Below are positions 3,772-5,519 of a stretch of DNA of 5,519 bases, piece by piece. The notes beneath the pieces were generated by a model, which made no database searches, had not been told where the DNA came from, and was given only the letters and a program-made list of their open reading frames with translations. This DNA is from Acidobacteriaceae bacterium. Lineage in GTDB: Bacteria > Acidobacteriota > Terriglobia > Terriglobales > Acidobacteriaceae. Each line of letters opens with the position of its first letter. Positions within the stretch are counted from its first letter, which is position 1. The stretch is taken from positions 11,408 to 16,926 of the forward strand of contig PMBA01000210.1 in the NCBI GenBank assembly GCA_003152795.1, written 5' to 3'. The position numbers and the translations under genes were made by a program.

Positions 3772-5519
3772 ATGACCACCCCGTCCACTGGCTCCGCTTC
3801 GAGTGTATGTTTCACCGACCTGTCCGTTTCTTTCAAGAGTTCCAGTGACCGGGGCTTAAGCTCACTCGAAACTTTGCGGCGGCCTTTCGCATGGGCACGA
3901 GGCATTGCCGGGGTTGGAGTGGCGCTCATGCTGCTGGGCTCTTTTTGCGTCCCGGCGCGGGCAGACCTCAATCTGGGACCGTGTCCCACTTCTCCGAGCT
4001 ATTCTGGCGATTTTTCTTCGAACCAGGCGTGCATAACGCGAACCGGCACGTCAGGCGGCGCGGCCAATGCACCGTACCCGGCGTTCGTAGCGCCCGGGGC
4101 GTCGACAATCTTGCGACTCACGCCAGGCACTGCCGGAAGTTACGAAGCATCGGCCTGGTACAACATTAAGCAGCCGGTTAGGGGTGGTTTTTCCACCACG
4201 TTCACGTTTCAGATAACCGCGGGGAGCAGTACGCCCGGAGACGGCATCGCGTTTGTGATTCAGAATTCGGCGTCGAACGCCTTATTCTCGGGTACCGGCG
4301 GCTGTGCGGTCGGATTCGGCGACGATCTACTAGGTTCTTGTGCAACTGGTAGCGGTATATCAAAAAGTGTGGCGGTAGAGTTCAAGACCTATTCTGACGG
4401 TTCGAATTACCCGAACCAGGCGAACAGCGTGTCGATTCTAAGCAATGGGACCGGCGCGAACTGTATAAACTCAGCATGCGCCATTGCGGTTAACCCTAGC
4501 CTAAGCAGCACTCTCGCGAACGGCTCGACCCACACGGTAGCGATTACATACACGTTGCAGCCCAGTGCTGCACAGACAACCTGCGGCGGCACGTCGAGTC
4601 CCAAGCCCTGCCTCGACGTGATCCTGGATGGCAGCGACTTGTTTCCGAGCGGCGTGGTGTTTGACTTGACCACGATTGGCTTGGCCGACAACGGCACCGC
4701 CTGGGTCGGGTTCACGGCGGGTGATGGCGACGCTTACGACAACCAGGACATCGAAGACTGGACCTTCGTTCCCACAGGTTATTTCGGCAACGTCAACGTT
4801 TGCCCCTTGGGACAGACCGGTCCGGCGCCGTGCAGCAGTACTCTCGCGCTGACCTACAACATCCCGCCGGGCACAACCCTCGGCACACCGAAGGTAGTAA
4901 CGCAAGGCACAGCCGGTCTCGATTTCAAGCTCGGAAACGGCAGCACCTGCGGTTCCGGGGGTGGTGTCGGTTCCTGCACAGTGAACGTCACCTTCGCCCC
5001 GCTCGCGCCCGGACTGCGAATCGGTGCGGCGCAGATCTTCGACGACGGCGGCGACCTGTTGACGAATATTCCGATCTACGGCATTGGCCTGGGACCGGCG
5101 ATCGCCTTCGGCCCGGGCACGCAGACCACGGTGGCCAGCGTATCTCCCGGCACCCTGGTTGCCGTAGCGGAGGATGCAGCAGGCGATATCTTCATCGCCG
5201 ATTCCTCCAACAGCCAGGTGGTGAAAGTTCCGGCGGGCGGCGGCGCGCAGACCGCGGTAGGCAGCGGTCTGAGCGTTCCGTACGGTGTGGCGGTGGATGG
5301 AGCTGGCGATGTCTTCGTCGCGGAATCCGACAACGGCCAAGTGCTGGAGATTCCGGCCGGCTGTGCCAGCGCGAGCTGCCAGACCATTGTCGTCAGTGGT
5401 CTGAATAACCCGATCGGTATAGCCCTTGATGGAGCGGGCGATCTCTTCATCGCGAATCTAGCCGCGGGCCAGGTGGTCGAGGTTCCGGCTGGATGCACCA
5501 GCGCCGCCTGCCAGACCAC
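3772..5519 (+). CDS. Secreted L-type lectin / Ig-like / NHL-repeat protein, N-terminal part (runs off right edge)
   Basis: The frame is open from ATG 3772 to the last base, 582 full codons without a stop; the 3' end is outside the window. A long polar N-region leads to a signal core IAGVGVALMLLGSF (45-58), with likely cleavage after Ala-Arg-Ala64. Residues about 65-335 resemble a bacterial legume-type lectin (concanavalin-A-like fold): DGIAFVIQ (157-164), VAVEFKTY (200-207), HTVAITY (near 254), and the closing AWVGFTAGDGDAYDNQDIEDWTF-like strand (310-332). Residues about 338-449 form an Ig-like (ASH/choice-of-anchor-D-like) domain with CTVNVTFAPLAPG (402-414). From 464 on come NHL beta-propeller blades with G-x-A-x-D-x-x-GD-x-F and QVVxVPAG motifs. 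The family is common in Acidobacteriota as large extracellular proteins; sugar binding and adhesion are inferred. Oddities: Lys205 replaces the usual metal-binding Asp, and all 16 mature cysteines sit in close pairs. Its long leader and the upstream terminator suggest separate transcription from the DNRLRE gene. Confidence 0.88.
   Translation, partial: MTTPSTGSASSVCFTDLSVSFKSSSDRGLSSLETLRRPFAWARGIAGVGVALMLLGSFCVPARADLNLGPCPTSPSYSGDFSSNQACITRTGTSGGAANAPYPAFVAPGASTILRLTPGTAGSYEASAWYNIKQPVRGGFSTTFTFQITAGSSTPGDGIAFVIQNSASNALFSGTGGCAVGFGDDLLGSCATGSGISKSVAVEFKTYSDGSNYPNQANSVSILSNGTGANCINSACAIAVNPSLSSTLANGSTHTVAITYTLQPSAAQTTCGGTSSPKPCLDVILDGSDLFPSGVVFDLTTIGLADNGTAWVGFTAGDGDAYDNQDIEDWTFVPTGYFGNVNVCPLGQTGPAPCSSTLALTYNIPPGTTLGTPKVVTQGTAGLDFKLGNGSTCGSGGGVGSCTVNVTFAPLAPGLRIGAAQIFDDGGDLLTNIPIYGIGLGPAIAFGPGTQTTVASVSPGTLVAVAEDAAGDIFIADSSNSQVVKVPAGGGAQTAVGSGLSVPYGVAVDGAGDVFVAESDNGQVLEIPAGCASASCQTIVVSGLNNPIGIALDGAGDLFIANLAAGQVVEVPAGCTSAACQT
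5161..5519 (+). repeat. NHL beta-propeller coding repeats (two full blades and a partial third)
   Basis: Units begin at bases 5161, 5284 and 5416 (residues 464, 505 and 549), so their lengths are 41 and 44 residues and the third is cut by the window edge. Each has D-x-x-GD-(I/V/L)-F-(I/V)-A, then a Q-V-(V/L)-(K/E)-(V/I)-PAG strand. Units 2 and 3 add a PAGC(A/T)SA(S/A)CQT loop with a Cys pair; unit 1 has PAGGGAQT instead. A propeller usually needs five to seven blades, so several more are expected to the right. Confidence 0.8.

Noticed and set aside
3669..3989. 106-residue - strand frame covering the leader and start of the lectin gene
   Set aside because: It overlaps the structured leader and the signal-peptide region of the supported + strand gene and has no recognisable domain.
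4501..5340. 279-residue open frame on the - strand, antisense to the lectin/NHL gene
   Set aside because: The + strand frame shows clear lectin and NHL motifs across the same bases. The antisense product is Arg/Ala-rich without any recognisable domain.
4800..5408. 202-residue + strand frame overlapping the lectin/NHL gene
   Set aside because: It is out of frame with the domain-bearing reading, and its Arg/Ser-rich composition is typical of a shifted frame.

Overview
The window looks like a stretch of an Acidobacteriota chromosome, probably class Terriglobia. This is inferred from the style of the encoded proteins, not from a marker gene. The DNA is moderately GC-rich. The three genes are a TPR-rich tail of the kind fused to acidobacterial Ser/Thr kinases, a secreted DNRLRE-type surface protein, and a secreted lectin/NHL-repeat protein. 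All three real genes lie on the + strand. No phage, IS, CRISPR or RNA gene could be supported with confidence.

Layout. (1) 1-1014: the 3' part of a TPR protein whose start lies left of the window. (2) 1015-1190: a short spacer with a compact hairpin and a good Shine-Dalgarno. (3) 1191-3089: a complete 632-residue exported protein made of a signal peptide, a DNRLRE-like beta domain, two Gly/Thr/Ser-rich repeats, a tail-fibre-like middle and a distinct C-terminal module. (4) 3090-3771: a 682-base non-coding region with a clear intrinsic terminator (3195-3228), several inverted repeats, a second terminator-like hairpin with no gene in front of it (3404-3436), and a cluster of stem-loops (3649-3735) just ahead of the next gene. 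(5) 3772-5519: a long frame with no stop that runs off the right edge. It encodes a signal peptide, an L-type (legume-like) lectin domain, an Ig-like domain and the first blades of an NHL beta-propeller.

How the genes relate. Genes 2 and 3 both encode large exported proteins with adhesive or carbohydrate-binding architecture. They are separated by a terminator and a long leader, so they are probably independent transcription units and not an operon. The TPR protein ends 176 bases before gene 2. It could share a transcript with it, but nothing shows a functional link.

The points most worth a second look are: the structured leader of the lectin gene (possible riboswitch or thermosensor, unproven); the orphan terminator, which hints at a small RNA; the lectin domain's apparent loss of the canonical metal-binding Asp; and its 16 mature-part cysteines, all in closely spaced pairs. 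I see no clear evidence of a complete novel multi-gene system here.
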